From Xenorhabdus lircayensis (GTDB taxonomy: Bacteria > Pseudomonadota > Gammaproteobacteria > Enterobacterales > Enterobacteriaceae): a stretch of DNA of 64,000 nucleotides. The notes under the pieces are model-generated. The model was given only the letters and a program-made list of their open reading frames with translations, made no database searches and was not told the DNA's origin. Made by a program: the position numbers and the translations under genes. Location of the stretch: contig NZ_JACOII010000038.1 of assembly GCF_016306625.1 (NCBI RefSeq), forward strand, positions 62,001 to 126,000, in the 5' to 3' direction. Shown here piece by piece: positions 56,300 through 64,000 of the stretch; positions within the stretch are counted from its first letter, which is position 1, and each line of letters opens with the position of its first letter.

Positions 56300-56359
56300 C
56301 CAGCCGGGCAGGCAGTGTAAAGGCAATGGCTGGGGAAGTCGTGCTCCCTAACAGGAGCA
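56300..56359 (+). promoter_or_regulatory. Structured leader that hides the ribosome binding site of the TisB-like ORF
   Basis: CCAGCC (56300-56305) pairs with GGCTGG (56328-56333). Next, TGCTCC (56342-56347) pairs with GGAGCA (56354-56359) around CTAACA, and this stem contains the Shine-Dalgarno GGAG (56354-56357). Such sequestration is typical of type I toxin mRNAs. Confidence 0.7.
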
Positions 56360-56364
56360 AACGG

Positions 56365-56457
56365 GTGAAAGCATTCAAAGCTTTTATTGACACTGCTATC
56401 ATCGTTCTAAACGTGTTAGTCGCGATTTTAGAATTGATCCGTACCTTTCTGAAATAG
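56365..56457 (+). CDS. TisB-like small hydrophobic membrane peptide (candidate type I toxin)
   Basis: A 30-codon ORF that starts with GTG at 56365. GGAG lies 7 bases before. The peptide (MKAFKAFIDTAIIVLNVLVA at its start) has a basic N-terminus, one hydrophobic amphipathic helix and ends in FLK. Aligned by eye without gaps with E. coli TisB, about 10 of 23 positions are identical (ID.AI..L...VA.L.L....LK pattern), including the Asp, Ala and terminal Lys. TisB is an SOS-induced toxin that makes pores in the inner membrane and promotes persistence. Here the leader hides the ribosome site in a hairpin and a strong terminator follows. I find no LexA box (CTG-N10-CAG) and no antisense RNA. Other small membrane peptide families are possible. 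Confidence 0.62.
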   Translation: MKAFKAFIDTAIIVLNVLVAILELIRTFLK

Positions 56458-56480
56458 ATATAGATAACGGAAACATAGCT

Positions 56481-56511
56481 AAGGCCATCGGGTTAACCAT
56501 CCGGTGGCCTT
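56481..56511 (+). terminator. Terminator hairpin after the TisB-like ORF
   Basis: AAGGCCA (56481-56487) pairs with TGGCCTT (56505-56511), with further inner pairing (TCGG/CCGG), about 24 bases beyond the stop. The 3' tract GGATATTTATTAA is only weakly T-rich. Confidence 0.65.
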
Positions 56512-56593
56512 GGATATTTATTAATGATCTCAGTTTACTGATAAGACGTTGGTTTTTACCCAGCTCTTTGTTTGTGACTTCAATCCCTCTAAA

Positions 56594-57838
56594 TTAAGCC
56601 CAACGCCGGATCACAATCGAGGTATTGATACCACCGAAGGCGAAGTTGTTACTTTGGATAAACTCAGTCTGGATTTCACGAGGCTGGTGCATAATGTAAT
56701 CCAACTCACCACACGCGGGATCAATTTCATTGAGATTGATGGTTGGCGCAAACCAGCCTTCATTCATCATTTCAAGGCTTAGCCATGCTTCTAGGGCGCC
56801 ACAGGCTCCCAGTGTATGGCCGAAATAGCTTTTCAGTGAAGAAATCGGCGTTTGGTTGCTAAAAATATTGGCGGTGGCTTGGCTTTCAGCAACGTCTCCC
56901 CGATCAGTTGCAGTACCGTGGGCACTGATGTAACCGATATCGGCTGGCTGTAAGCCCGCTGATTTCAGCGCCATTTCAATACATATCTGCATGGTTTCGG
57001 ATTTTGGCTGGGTGATATGGGAAGCATCACAGTTAGTGGCAAACCCGATGATTTCACCATAAATCTTGGCACCACGCGCTTTGGCGTGTTCCAGTTCTTC
57101 AAGGATTAGTGTGCCAGCGCCTTCGCCAATCACCAGACCATCACGATTAACATCGAATGGGGAAGGCGTGGTTTTCGGTGCTTCATTTTTTTGGCTGGTG
57201 GCAAACAGCGTATCAAATACCGCTGCTTCGGATGGACACAATTCTTCGGCCCCGCCTGCCACCATCACAGTTTGATAGCCATGACGGATCGCTTCCCACG
57301 CATAACCAATCGCCTGACTACCAGAAGTACAGGCACTTGAGGTTGGGATCACCCTGCCACGTAGGCCAAAGAACAGCCCCGTGTTGACGGCAGTCGTGTG
57401 TGGCATCATTTGCACATAAGTTGTGCCCGTGATGTTATTGGTGTGCTTTTCGGTCAGCATGGTTGCAAATTCACTGACTGGCTTGGTACTGCCCGTCGAG
57501 GAACCATAGGCTATGCCTGTTTCTCCGTGGGTCAGTATGGGGTCATTAAGTAAACCTGCCATCTCTAAGGCCAGTTCTGTGGCGCGTGTTGACATCAGGG
57601 AAACACGTCCCATGGAACGAATGCGTTTGCGGGTATAGTGTTCGGGCAAAATGAAATCCGTGACTGGCGCCCCGAGATGGGTATTTAGCCCGTCATATTC
57701 TGCCCATGCCGGCATCTGTTGAACGGTATTGATACCGGCTTTCAATCCAGCGGAAACAGATTGCCAATCGTGCCCCAAGGCGGTGATGCCGCCCATGCCT
57801 GTGATAACGACTCTTTGGGTCATGTCCTTATGGATCAT
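56594..57838 (-). CDS. apeR: Aryl polyene beta-ketoacyl-ACP synthase (ApeR-like)
   Basis: Condensing enzyme of the FabF class in the aryl polyene type II polyketide pathway. The 414-residue protein has the thiolase-fold active Cys in TSSACTSGSQAIGYA, the His of HGTATDRGD, and His in FGHTLGACGALE, with NNFAFGGINTS at the C-terminus. The ATG at 57838 overlaps the stop of the ketoreductase by 4 bases, with GGAGGA before it, so translation is coupled. It is the last gene of the operon in the direction of transcription. Naming follows the E. coli/Xenorhabdus ape scheme. Confidence 0.88.
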   Translation of the reverse strand: MIHKDMTQRVVITGMGGITALGHDWQSVSAGLKAGINTVQQMPAWAEYDGLNTHLGAPVTDFILPEHYTRKRIRSMGRVSLMSTRATELALEMAGLLNDPILTHGETGIAYGSSTGSTKPVSEFATMLTEKHTNNITGTTYVQMMPHTTAVNTGLFFGLRGRVIPTSSACTSGSQAIGYAWEAIRHGYQTVMVAGGAEELCPSEAAVFDTLFATSQKNEAPKTTPSPFDVNRDGLVIGEGAGTLILEELEHAKARGAKIYGEIIGFATNCDASHITQPKSETMQICIEMALKSAGLQPADIGYISAHGTATDRGDVAESQATANIFSNQTPISSLKSYFGHTLGACGALEAWLSLEMMNEGWFAPTINLNEIDPACGELDYIMHQPREIQTEFIQSNNFAFGGINTSIVIRRWA

Positions 57839-58563
57839 AGCATTCCTCCGTTGATTGAGATGACTTGACGGGTCACATAGCCCGCAATGTCAGACATCAA
57901 GTAGCTGGCAAGACCAGCAACCTCATCTACTTGTCCCATGCGTTTCATCGGGATCATATTCATGGCTTCTTTCAGGGCGGCCTCTTCCATTTGGATCATG
58001 TCTGTGCCAATCAACCCAGGCGCAATGCAATTCACGGTGATTTTTCTTTTTGCCAGCTCGATTGCCAGCGCTTTTGTTGCCCCGATAATGCCCGCTTTAG
58101 CGGCACTGTAATTGACTTGCCCGCGGTTGCCCATCAAACCAGACACGGATGATAGAGTGATGATACGCCCTCCCTGACGTAAGCCGATCATTGGCATAAC
58201 GCAGGGATGGATAACATTGTAGAAGCCATCCAAGTTGGTATGGATGACACTGTCCCAGTCGTCGCCTTCCAGAGCTGGGAACGCGCCATCTTTGGCGATC
58301 CCGGCATTGCAGACGATGCCATAGTAAGCACCGTGGGTTTCGATATCTTTTTCCAGCACTTCACGGCAGGTGGTGCGATCCGAAACATCAAAATTCAGCA
58401 CACGGCCTTTGCCTCCGCTTGCTTGAATCTGTTCCAGTGTTTTTTCCGCGCCTTTAGCATCGCGGTGATAATGCACGATGACAGTAAAACCGTCTGCTGC
58501 CAGCTGGCAGGCAATCGCCCTGCCGATCCCTTTGCTGGCACCGGTCACTAGAACTGAACGCAT
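57835..58563 (-). CDS. apeQ: Aryl polyene 3-ketoacyl-ACP reductase (ApeQ-like)
   Basis: Short-chain dehydrogenase of the FabG type, which reduces the beta-keto group in each polyene elongation round with NADPH. The 242-residue protein has the nucleotide motif VTGASKGIGRAI, NAG in CNAGIAKDG, and the Ser-Tyr-Lys triad (TLSSVSGLMGNRG, VNYSAAKAG). The start overlaps the stop of the dehydratase gene (TAATG). Confidence 0.9.
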   Translation of the reverse strand: MRSVLVTGASKGIGRAIACQLAADGFTVIVHYHRDAKGAEKTLEQIQASGGKGRVLNFDVSDRTTCREVLEKDIETHGAYYGIVCNAGIAKDGAFPALEGDDWDSVIHTNLDGFYNVIHPCVMPMIGLRQGGRIITLSSVSGLMGNRGQVNYSAAKAGIIGATKALAIELAKRKITVNCIAPGLIGTDMIQMEEAALKEAMNMIPMKRMGQVDEVAGLASYLMSDIAGYVTRQVISINGGML

Positions 58564-59039
58564 TATGCTACTCCATCCTGTTTAATTAATTTTTTAAGTT
58601 CTGTTTTGTTAGGTTGGTAGGTGTTCAGGCGGCCTGTTACCAGTACAGTGCCATTACAACTGATTTCACCTTCAAAACTGCCAAATTTTTCATCTTGCAG
58701 TAATAAATTCATTTGGATATCCAGCACGCTGCCCTGCGTGAAAACAGGCGTTTGGCACCGTACTGCACGCCCGCCCAGTAACATACCCAGCGCGGAATCT
58801 TCTTCTTTCCTTTCCTTTCGGTGCCAACCAGACCAGACACCGATAGTCTGAGCCATGATTTCAATAGCAAACCAGCCCGGCAGATGGCCTTCTTCATTGA
58901 GAAAAGGGGACAGTACCCCATTGTTGCTGACAGTGACTTGGCAATGAACATTGTCGCTGGAAATACTGATCACTTTTTCCAGTAACACCATCGGTGCTTC
59001 ATGCGGGAGATAAAGATCTACCGATAAATAGTCAGGCAT
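58563..59039 (-). CDS. apeP: Aryl polyene dehydratase (ApeP-like)
   Basis: Hotdog-fold beta-hydroxyacyl-ACP dehydratase that makes the double bond in the growing aryl polyene. The 158-residue protein starts MPDYLSVDLYLPHEAPMVLLE at 59039, where its ATG overlaps the preceding stop (TAATG). Residues 15-18 (HEAPM) and the helix GWFAIEIMAQTIGVWSGWH contain the active-site region. An upstream in-frame extension to 59144 is only an overlap with the KS gene. Confidence 0.88.
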   Translation of the reverse strand: MPDYLSVDLYLPHEAPMVLLEKVISISSDNVHCQVTVSNNGVLSPFLNEEGHLPGWFAIEIMAQTIGVWSGWHRKERKEEDSALGMLLGGRAVRCQTPVFTQGSVLDIQMNLLLQDEKFGSFEGEISCNGTVLVTGRLNTYQPNKTELKKLIKQDGVA

Positions 59040-60205
59040 TATGCCACTCCCAATATCAGGCTGGTATTGTTTCCACCAAACGCAAAAGAATTCGACATTA
59101 TAATGGGTTTTTCCAGTGGCTGTGGTTGGGTTACCAGGCCACAAGCAACCAGTGAGGTATCTATTCCTGAGCGTGAGAAATCTTGGGCAGGCAGAGGCAG
59201 GTTACGCGTTAGCAGCAGCCAGCAGAGTCCGGCTTCACATGCTCCAGCTGCGCCCAGAGTATGGCCGGTTAAATACTTGGTTGAACTGCACGGTGTGTTT
59301 ACGCCAAAAATCTGATTGATGACGAAGGACTCCATCTGGTCATTTAATTTTGTTCCAGTTCCATGCAGGTTGATATAACCGATTTCGGCTGGCGAGAATC
59401 CTGCATTGTCCAATGCCATGTTGATGGCTTCGATAGCGCCTTTTCCTTCAGGATGAGGGGCAGACATATGCCATGCGTCACTGGATTCACCTGCGCCGAG
59501 TAGCGCAATCGGCTGGGGTTCTCGCGTCAGCAGCATTAACGTTGAAGCTTCCCCAATGGTAATGCCTTGGCGGTTCTCACAAAATGGCTCACACAGTGTA
59601 GGAGAAAGTGATTCAAGGCTATTGAAGCCATTGATTGGCATGCGGCTTAGTGTGTCTGCGCCACCCACTATTGCCACATCGACTATGCCCATTTCAATCA
59701 GGCGTTGACCACTGATAATGGCCCGTGAACTGGATGAACAGGCCGTGGAGATGGTAAACGCAGGCCCACCAATACCGAGGTAATTGGCAAGGAATCGGGA
59801 AGGATCGCCCAGCTCCTGCTGGTAATAATGATAATGCTCGTCGGGTTGTTGATGAATTGTCCGGCTGACATGTTGATCACCCTCTTCAAGGCCAGATGTG
59901 CTGGTTCCCATGATCACTGCGATGCGTTCCCGCCCGTAGCGGGCGATAGTTTCGTCCACCTGGGGTTTTATTTGCATCAAAGCAGCCAGTAGCAAGCGAT
60001 TATTACGGCTGTTGTGCTTAAACAGAGCATCAGAAATGGCGGGGAGTTCACCGTCAATGCCTCCCAGACAGCAGGTTTTATCGGGTTGTAGCCAGCCAGA
60101 ACGCGCATACATGCCGGGGGATTGACCGAGCACGAGATTCTGCGCAATCTCATCCACATTATTACCCAAGGCATTGAGCATACCCACGGCTGAAATATAA
60201 ATCAT
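59039..60205 (-). CDS. apeO: Aryl polyene beta-ketoacyl-ACP synthase (ApeO-like)
   Basis: FabF/FabB-class condensing enzyme of the aryl polyene pathway. The 388-residue protein keeps Cys in STACSSSSRAI, His in LHGTGTKLND and His in LTGHTLGAAGA, plus NSFAFGGNNTS near the end, so it looks catalytically competent. It begins 3 bases after the lipoprotein gene. The operon has two KS proteins of this type; a further KS/chain-length factor is expected outside the window. Confidence 0.88.
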   Translation of the reverse strand: MIYISAVGMLNALGNNVDEIAQNLVLGQSPGMYARSGWLQPDKTCCLGGIDGELPAISDALFKHNSRNNRLLLAALMQIKPQVDETIARYGRERIAVIMGTSTSGLEEGDQHVSRTIHQQPDEHYHYYQQELGDPSRFLANYLGIGGPAFTISTACSSSSRAIISGQRLIEMGIVDVAIVGGADTLSRMPINGFNSLESLSPTLCEPFCENRQGITIGEASTLMLLTREPQPIALLGAGESSDAWHMSAPHPEGKGAIEAINMALDNAGFSPAEIGYINLHGTGTKLNDQMESFVINQIFGVNTPCSSTKYLTGHTLGAAGACEAGLCWLLLTRNLPLPAQDFSRSGIDTSLVACGLVTQPQPLEKPIIMSNSFAFGGNNTSLILGVA

Positions 60206-60208
60206 GTT

Positions 60209-60772
60209 TTACTTTTCCAGATGCTGAATGGCGATGTCATAACCAAAAATAAACTGCTGGACGCGAATCGGGCGCCGTTTGCCATTCGGGGTATCATAAT
60301 GAATTTCAGCGATTATTTTCCCATTTTGGTCATGCAGTTGGCGGAGTTCGCCGTTGTCCTTGAGTGTCCAGCCAGCGGGAAGCTGAGTCTGCCAAGCGGA
60401 AACGGGCCAGTAACTGAGCATGATATCGGCCAATACTTGATTGGCGGGGGGGAGTTCCGGCAAGACAATGGATTGTTCGGTATGAATGCCGTTTTTGTCG
60501 TAATCCAGTTTAAACAGCCTAATGCCCAGTGAAGACAGCCCCGCCAGTGACAGGTGTTGTTCATTGGCACTGAGCAGTACAATCAATGATTGTTGCTTGC
60601 CTTTTACTGTGGCCGTGAGCAATTGTTGTTCGTTAATAGCTGGTGTGATGGTCGGTTCTGGCAACGAAACGCGCACACCCGGTTTAAGCCACGCAGTAGG
60701 CGAACCACTTTGCGGGAAATTCGTACAAGCTGCCAGCAGGCAAGTCATGGACAGGATGAATAACCGTATCAT
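60209..60772 (-). CDS. DUF3261 lipoprotein of the aryl polyene locus
   Basis: Small outer-membrane or periplasmic lipoprotein. The 187-residue precursor has a lipoprotein signal with lipobox LLAAC (Cys16) and a DUF3261-type domain ending QFIFGYDIAIQHLEK. It is found next to the MMPL exporter in aryl polyene loci (corresponding to the ApeN position in my reading of the scheme). It overlaps the exporter stop by 4 bases (ATGA). It probably helps move or anchor the product in the outer membrane. Confidence 0.8.
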   Translation of the reverse strand: MIRLFILSMTCLLAACTNFPQSGSPTAWLKPGVRVSLPEPTITPAINEQQLLTATVKGKQQSLIVLLSANEQHLSLAGLSSLGIRLFKLDYDKNGIHTEQSIVLPELPPANQVLADIMLSYWPVSAWQTQLPAGWTLKDNGELRQLHDQNGKIIAEIHYDTPNGKRRPIRVQQFIFGYDIAIQHLEK

Positions 60773-63093
60773 GATTTCTTTTTCCTTTTTTGGCGTTCAG
60801 GCATTGCCAGCGGTGACAGCAGGAATGCGGTAAAGATCCCGCTGCATAATACGATGCCAAAGCTACTGATTGCCTGGGTACTACTGAATACCAACATACC
60901 CAGCGTGAGCAATGAAGTACACATCGCGACGCTGATCGCCAATAGAGAGGTCAGGGGTGTGCCACGGGGATTACTGAAAAACAGGGTATAGTTGATGCCA
61001 ATGCCAAGTACCAGAACCAGAGCCAAGATTGAGAACAAGTTAAGGCTATGGCCACTAACGCCGAGAACCGCCAGCCCACATCCGAGGGACAGCAGTGATG
61101 GCAACATACTGACGATGCCGCGACGCAGACCCAGCCGTACAATATAACTGACGGCGATCATTATGACTGAGCCCATCAGCAACCAGCCAAGCATGGTACG
61201 GTAAAATTGAAACATCTCATCGAAAGCCAGCTTGCGATCCACCCAACTGACTCCCTCCTGTTTTTCTGCCAATTGGCGCATCAGCACACTGTTCTTAACG
61301 CCATTTACGGGGAGCAGGACACCGCTTTGACCATTCGGCAGGGTTATCCACATCAGGCGCCAACCTTCACTGACTACACTGGTGAGCCATTCATTCGGTG
61401 TGACAATCATGGGGTGGATATCTGGCTGTTTAATTGTCAATCCAGCGTCTGTCAGGCGAGCCATGATATTGGGAATGGCAGCCTTAATCAGTTCAAGATC
61501 CCTGTGCTGCTGGGCAAGAGAAGAAAGGGGCAGCCGCTGGTAATTTTTGATCGTACCTTGCTGTTTTTCTGCATCCAGTGTGGGAATAAAGGATTCCAGT
61601 CGTTGCAATGTTTGTTCTGCATTATCGCCGTAAACAACGAACCATTTTTGATCACTTCGTTGTCCGGTGAGCGCTGCGATACGTTTTTCCTGCTGATGGA
61701 TATCCTGTGGCAGCGCTTGCAACTGGGCAATGTCATCATTGATCTGCAAACGGGAGATCCCCAGCACGGCAAAAATTGCCAGAACTGCGGGCAGTCCTAT
61801 ATAAAACAGCTTATTGCGTCTCCACAAGGCCAGCCAGCGCATTAACATGATCATGGCTGGAATGGGGCGTACGGGCAGGTTTTTAGCAAGTCGGGGATAC
61901 CAGCAGACGACAGTCAGGCAGGAAGCCGTCAACCCCGCCGCCGCAAATACCGCCAGTTGGCGTAAACCCGGGAAGGGGGCAAACATCATGATCAGATAGG
62001 CAATGACGGTTGTTGCCAATGCCATTAATAAGGCGGGCAAAACTTTCCGCATACTTTGCCACGGTGTAACTTCCAGCCCATGAACCATCCGTTCTGTTAG
62101 GTAATAAATGGCATAGTCAGCAGAAATACCGATGATACTGATGCTCATTACCAGTGTCATAAAATGCAGCTCGCCAAAAATCCCCAGGGTCGCCACTGTT
62201 CCTGCCAAGGCACCGATACTGATAGACAGAACACACAGCAACAAGGGTTTCAGGGAGCGAAAAACACCATAGATGAGCAGGAGTACACCCAGTACTGTTG
62301 CGCTACCCAATGTCGAAATATCGTGTTTTGCCTGTTGAGTGGCGTAATCGCTATAAAACAGGGTTCCCCGTGAAATGACTTCGGAATCAGGAAATTGAGA
62401 TTTCAGGGTTTGCTGCAACTTATCTAGCTCAGTGACAGCATGACGCCCCTGCTGCATATCGAAGGAAGAATTTTTTAGCTCTCCGTGGAGCAGATACCAG
62501 CTTCTCCCCGAATCATCTTTGGCGACCAACCAGCCATTCTGAAGCCGCAATTGGCTGGATGTTTGCTGGAGTGCCAGTTGTGAGCCTCTGATCAGCATTA
62601 AGGGGTCATTACTCAGCTCTTGTCCACTGACGCCGGAAAATGCGGAATAAACCTGAGACAGTATCCAGTTTGCCTGCTGATTACCATCATCTTTCAGTCT
62701 GCCGCGGGTCGCGGGATCGAGCATCGCATTACGGTGATCGTAGTAAAAGCGCCCCCATGCCTGTTGCTGTTCTGCCGTCATTGGCCCTTTAATATGGGTC
62801 AGAAACGGCGTTTTTTGTAGATGCTCCTGCCAGTATTGGGCGGGCGCAGAATCCTCTTTTTTCCCCGGACTGACCATCCACACCAATTGGCGATCAAGGC
62901 GCTGCATGAATTTTTCTTGCAAGGCAGGTGGCATATCTCCTGCACTTTGGGCAGGGAGCAACGCCAGTACGCTGGTAGAAAGACGAGATTGAGGTAACAG
63001 GATAGTCAATGATATCAGCAGAGCCCCGCACATCAGCAGCCAGAATATGGTCAGCCGGCGTGGCTCAGAATTTGAAGTGTTGCTCTTCTTCAT
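60769..63093 (-). CDS. MMPL/RND-family exporter of the aryl polyene locus
   Basis: Inner-membrane exporter of the MMPL type, expected to send the aryl polyene lipid to the periplasm. The 774-residue protein has about 12 membrane segments in two repeated halves (SSD/MMPL-like), with an N-terminal helix (about 14-34), a large periplasmic loop and ALALVLVLGIGINYTLFFSN in the second half. The Asp/Ile motif IIGISADYAIYYLTERM is the MMPL signature in the first half. It overlaps the LolA-like gene by 29 bases and ends where the DUF3261 gene starts (ApeM position). Confidence 0.85.
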   Translation of the reverse strand: MKKSNTSNSEPRRLTIFWLLMCGALLISLTILLPQSRLSTSVLALLPAQSAGDMPPALQEKFMQRLDRQLVWMVSPGKKEDSAPAQYWQEHLQKTPFLTHIKGPMTAEQQQAWGRFYYDHRNAMLDPATRGRLKDDGNQQANWILSQVYSAFSGVSGQELSNDPLMLIRGSQLALQQTSSQLRLQNGWLVAKDDSGRSWYLLHGELKNSSFDMQQGRHAVTELDKLQQTLKSQFPDSEVISRGTLFYSDYATQQAKHDISTLGSATVLGVLLLIYGVFRSLKPLLLCVLSISIGALAGTVATLGIFGELHFMTLVMSISIIGISADYAIYYLTERMVHGLEVTPWQSMRKVLPALLMALATTVIAYLIMMFAPFPGLRQLAVFAAAGLTASCLTVVCWYPRLAKNLPVRPIPAMIMLMRWLALWRRNKLFYIGLPAVLAIFAVLGISRLQINDDIAQLQALPQDIHQQEKRIAALTGQRSDQKWFVVYGDNAEQTLQRLESFIPTLDAEKQQGTIKNYQRLPLSSLAQQHRDLELIKAAIPNIMARLTDAGLTIKQPDIHPMIVTPNEWLTSVVSEGWRLMWITLPNGQSGVLLPVNGVKNSVLMRQLAEKQEGVSWVDRKLAFDEMFQFYRTMLGWLLMGSVIMIAVSYIVRLGLRRGIVSMLPSLLSLGCGLAVLGVSGHSLNLFSILALVLVLGIGINYTLFFSNPRGTPLTSLLAISVAMCTSLLTLGMLVFSSTQAISSFGIVLCSGIFTAFLLSPLAMPERQKRKKKS

Positions 63094-63688
63094 TACTCAG
63101 TGTCTCTGGCGTCAGTCGGTGTTGGGTAAAAGACAATTCTGTGCGATCACTTTGGCGATCGGTGAGTAAAATGGCATCAAGGTTCGCTTGACCGCTTAGG
63201 GTAATCGCTGTGAAAAGTTTATCCAAAGGAGAGGTCTTGGGCGTCAGTACCAAACGCCATTTTTCCTGTCCCAGATCGTTGAACTCGATTTTAAAATTTT
63301 CTTCCAGCACGGCACTATCAGCCTGAAACAGCGCTCGCATCAAATGGTTGAACTGAAACAGTTGTGGATTGGAATCAGCGGTGATCACTTGGGGCGTTTG
63401 TCCCGGCATGATTTGCACCATATGACTGTCATCCAGAACCAGTGTCAACGGGAAAGGTTTTTGCTGATGCCACCACAGCCCTTTAAGCTGTGAAACTAAC
63501 ATTTCACCACTGGAAGACAGAGGCTTAGGCATTCCTTGGATTTGGCGCAATTGTGTGAAATGGGCCCGAACGACAGGCTGGTGCGCGAACCGCTGTTGTA
63601 ATTCCTCAAGGGTAACCGCATGTGCCACGTTATTGATTGTCAGAAAATTCGCTGTTAGGAACAGCACCATCCATCGCCACTTTTTCAC
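63065..63688 (-). CDS. LolA-like outer-membrane carrier of the aryl polyene locus
   Basis: Periplasmic LolA-related lipid carrier. The 207-residue precursor has a signal peptide (MKKWRWMVLFLTANFLTINN to about residue 24) and the LolA-type pattern VVRAHFTQLRQIQGMPKPLSSSGEML and LWWHQQKPFPLTLVLDD. It overlaps the MMPL gene (29 bases) and the thioesterase gene (4 bases). It may shuttle the aryl polyene lipid across the periplasm (ApeL position). Confidence 0.85.
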   Translation of the reverse strand: MKKWRWMVLFLTANFLTINNVAHAVTLEELQQRFAHQPVVRAHFTQLRQIQGMPKPLSSSGEMLVSQLKGLWWHQQKPFPLTLVLDDSHMVQIMPGQTPQVITADSNPQLFQFNHLMRALFQADSAVLEENFKIEFNDLGQEKWRLVLTPKTSPLDKLFTAITLSGQANLDAILLTDRQSDRTELSFTQHRLTPETLSNEEEQHFKF

Positions 63689-63999
63689 GGTTTAACCCCC
63701 ATGCGCTCGAATAAAATGTCTGGGCTGACAAAACTCATTTCCTGTGTTTTTTCGCAAACGGCGACCTGAATGGTGTAACCCATGGTTGTTTTTTTGCCAC
63801 TTGCTCCCTCAAAAATCTGATAGGCAATTTTCAGACGGTTTTCAAACTCTTCGATGGTGGCTCTGACGCGTATTTTTTGTTCAAAGCGCACTGATGCACG
63901 GTACTTGATGCGGGCATCAACGACAGGCCAGACATAGCCTGATTCACGCATTTCGCTATAACCATAATTGAATTGGTTCATCAGCGCCTCACGGGCGAT
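63685..63999 (-). CDS. 4-hydroxybenzoyl-CoA-type thioesterase of the aryl polyene locus (partial)
   Basis: Hotdog-fold acyl-CoA/ACP thioesterase of the 4HBT (YbgC-like) family, cut by the right edge. The visible 104 residues include AREALMNQFNYGYSEMRESG, the core DARIKYRASVRFEQKIRVRA and a C-terminal end ILFERMGVKP. The catalytic Asp/Tyr at the N-terminus lies outside. It could release or edit ACP-bound intermediates (ApeK position). It overlaps the next gene by 4 bases. Confidence 0.8.
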   Translation of the reverse strand: MAREALMNQFNYGYSEMRESGYVWPVVDARIKYRASVRFEQKIRVRATIEEFENRLKIAYQIFEGASGKKTTMGYTIQVAVCEKTQEMSFVSPDILFERMGVKP

Positions 64000-64000
64000 T

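Larger units (their letters stand above)
55840..56364. other. Intergenic region between the MFS gene and the TisB-like ORF
   Basis: No conventional gene. Contains an imperfect inverted repeat near 55909-55931 (CCAAG...CTTGG) and a perfect hairpin CACTCAA-TGACC-TTGAGTG (55951-55969), either of which could belong to an undescribed small RNA. It also holds the 5' leader of the TisB-like transcript (56300-56364). Confidence 0.55.

Noticed and set aside
56090..56300. LexA (SOS) box upstream of the TisB-like ORF
   Set aside because: I checked each CTG in this stretch; none is followed by N10-CAG. The nearest (56227-56242) ends in ATG, not CAG.
61207..61845. 212-codon plus-strand ORF inside the MMPL exporter gene
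   Set aside because: Antisense shadow of the exporter; composition and lack of a domain argue against it.

Overview
The window is a stretch of chromosome from a member of the Enterobacterales. Almost every core gene can be matched to an Escherichia coli counterpart, but the gene order is rearranged. An aryl-polyene type II polyketide locus, diverged intergenic repeats that resemble the hairpin-type repeats I associate with Xenorhabdus and Photorhabdus, and moderate G+C point to the Morganellaceae, with Xenorhabdus or Photorhabdus as my best guess. This placement is inference from content, not a database match. Layout, left to right. Bases 1-5900 hold a barnase-type ribonuclease (cut by the window edge) with its barstar inhibitor, a small retropepsin-like aspartic protease fragment, a D-2-hydroxyacid dehydrogenase, darP, pmbA, rnk, and an N-terminally truncated amino-acid racemase. 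Bases 6100-14220 are a minus-strand block: yrbG-kdsD-kdsC-lptC-lptA-lptB-rpoN-hpf-ptsN-rapZ-ptsO, which joins Kdo and LPS transport to sigma-54 and the nitrogen phosphotransferase system. Facing away from it, 14455-19308 holds mlaFEDCB-ibaG-murA (phospholipid transport, then peptidoglycan precursor synthesis). Then follow degS and degQ, zapG, zapE, rplM-rpsI, sspA-sspB, an exported orphan, and gltD and gltB. Bases 33537-38800 hold a long regulatory gap, arcB, the small RNA ArcZ antisense to the arcB end, elbB and mtgA. Bases 38221-43230 hold dolP, diaA, yraN, lpoA, rsmI and the RNase P RNA gene rnpB. Bases 43270-49610 hold yhaK, yhaJ, yqjF, yqjDEK, yqjA and sstT. The right end is more accessory: fadH, two GNAT acetyltransferases, a VirK/DUF535 protein, an MFS transporter, a very small hydrophobic ORF that I read as a TisB-like type I toxin, and the 3' half of an aryl polyene operon (KS, KR, DH, KS, DUF3261 lipoprotein, MMPL exporter, LolA-like carrier, thioesterase) running off the right edge. 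How the genes work together: the centre of the window is mostly envelope building (LPS transport, Mla, MurA, LpoA, MtgA, DolP, DegS/DegQ) and global control (RpoN, PTSNtr, RapZ, Hpf, SspAB, ArcB/ArcZ). The aryl polyene locus adds a pigment that is anchored in the outer membrane. The most notable unexplained item is the 30-codon TisB-like ORF at 56365-56457. Its Shine-Dalgarno sits inside a hairpin and a strong terminator-like hairpin follows it, so it looks like a complete type I toxin transcript with no recognisable antitoxin or LexA site. Second is a structured, terminator-ended leader or small RNA directly before arcB.
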